DNA from: DASRVA01 sp035687745
Lineage (GTDB): Bacteria; Gemmatimonadota; Gemmatimonadetes; JACCXV01; JAHWKZ01
Direction: 5' to 3'
Assembly (NCBI GenBank): GCA_035687745.1
Contig: DASRVA010000110.1
Coordinates: 1-5,613, forward strand
DNA: 5,613 bases
Shown here: in pieces, positions 5,531 through 5,613 of the stretch
Numbering within the stretch: the first letter of the stretch is position 1
Layout: every line of letters starts with the position of its first letter
Made by a program: the position numbers and the translations under genes
The notes under the pieces: model-generated
Databases searched by the model: none
The model's input: the letters and a program-made list of their open reading frames with translations, nothing else
Told to the model about the DNA's origin: nothing

Positions 5531-5613
5531 CTAGCGCAGGACGAAATCGTCGAAGATCACCGCCCGGCCGGGCCGCTCCAAGTGGCCGCGCGGGATGCAA
5601 CGGTCGCCGCCGC
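5531..5613 (-). CDS. C-terminal tail of an unknown gene (5' part outside window)
   Basis: In the minus frame ending at TAG 5533-5531, the window edge gives 26 whole codons, reading GGDRCIPRGHLERPGRAV then IFDDFVLR and stop. Nearly every third base is G or C (24 of 26 codons), as in the genes downstream, and the stop lies 16 bases before the lipoprotein ATG, the spacing expected inside an operon. The ending FDDFVLR looks like a closing beta-strand, but too little is visible to name a family. The upstream extent is unknown. Confidence 0.55.
   Translation of the reverse strand, partial: GGDRCIPRGHLERPGRAVIFDDFVLR

Overview
The window is GC-rich bacterial chromosome with strongly G/C-biased third codon positions and tightly packed genes. 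No gene is diagnostic for a phylum. A high-GC environmental lineage is likely (candidate groups include Rokubacteria/Methylomirabilota, Gemmatimonadota, Myxococcota and Actinomycetota), but this rests on composition and general resemblance of the proteins only. I see no rRNA, tRNA, CRISPR array, insertion sequence or phage gene. There are no gene-free stretches longer than about 100 bases.

Layout: (1) 1-978, minus: an M20-family metallopeptidase/deacylase, cut at its C-terminus by the window edge. (2) 979-1053: a short divergent control region, A/T-rich compared with its surroundings. It holds a good promoter for the next gene and repeated ATACA/TGTAT half-sites. (3) 1054-2073, plus: a two-domain ChrB-type chromate-resistance/regulatory protein, apparently leaderless, with a perfect internal Shine-Dalgarno plus in-frame ATG at the domain junction. 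(4) 2074-2091: an 18-base convergent gap containing a small hairpin. (5) 5613-2092, minus: a run of five same-strand genes. In transcription order these are the tail of an unknown gene, a small lipoprotein, a SufE-like sulfur acceptor, an Fpg/Nei-type DNA glycosylase and a POT-family proton/peptide symporter. Gaps are 16, 10, 27 and 53 bases, which suggests one operon.

How the genes may work together: ChrB-type proteins respond to chromate, SufE feeds sulfur to Fe-S cluster assembly, and Fpg removes oxidised purines. Together they loosely suggest an oxidant/metal stress neighbourhood. However, the two units are convergent and no chrA or sufS is visible, so a functional link is only inference. 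The most interesting signals are in the control of chrB (leaderless promoter, operator-like repeats over the -10 and start codon, possible second product from the internal start), an RNA hairpin abutting the transporter start codon, and a divergent Fpg with altered DNA-probing residues and a 29-residue tail after its zinc finger.
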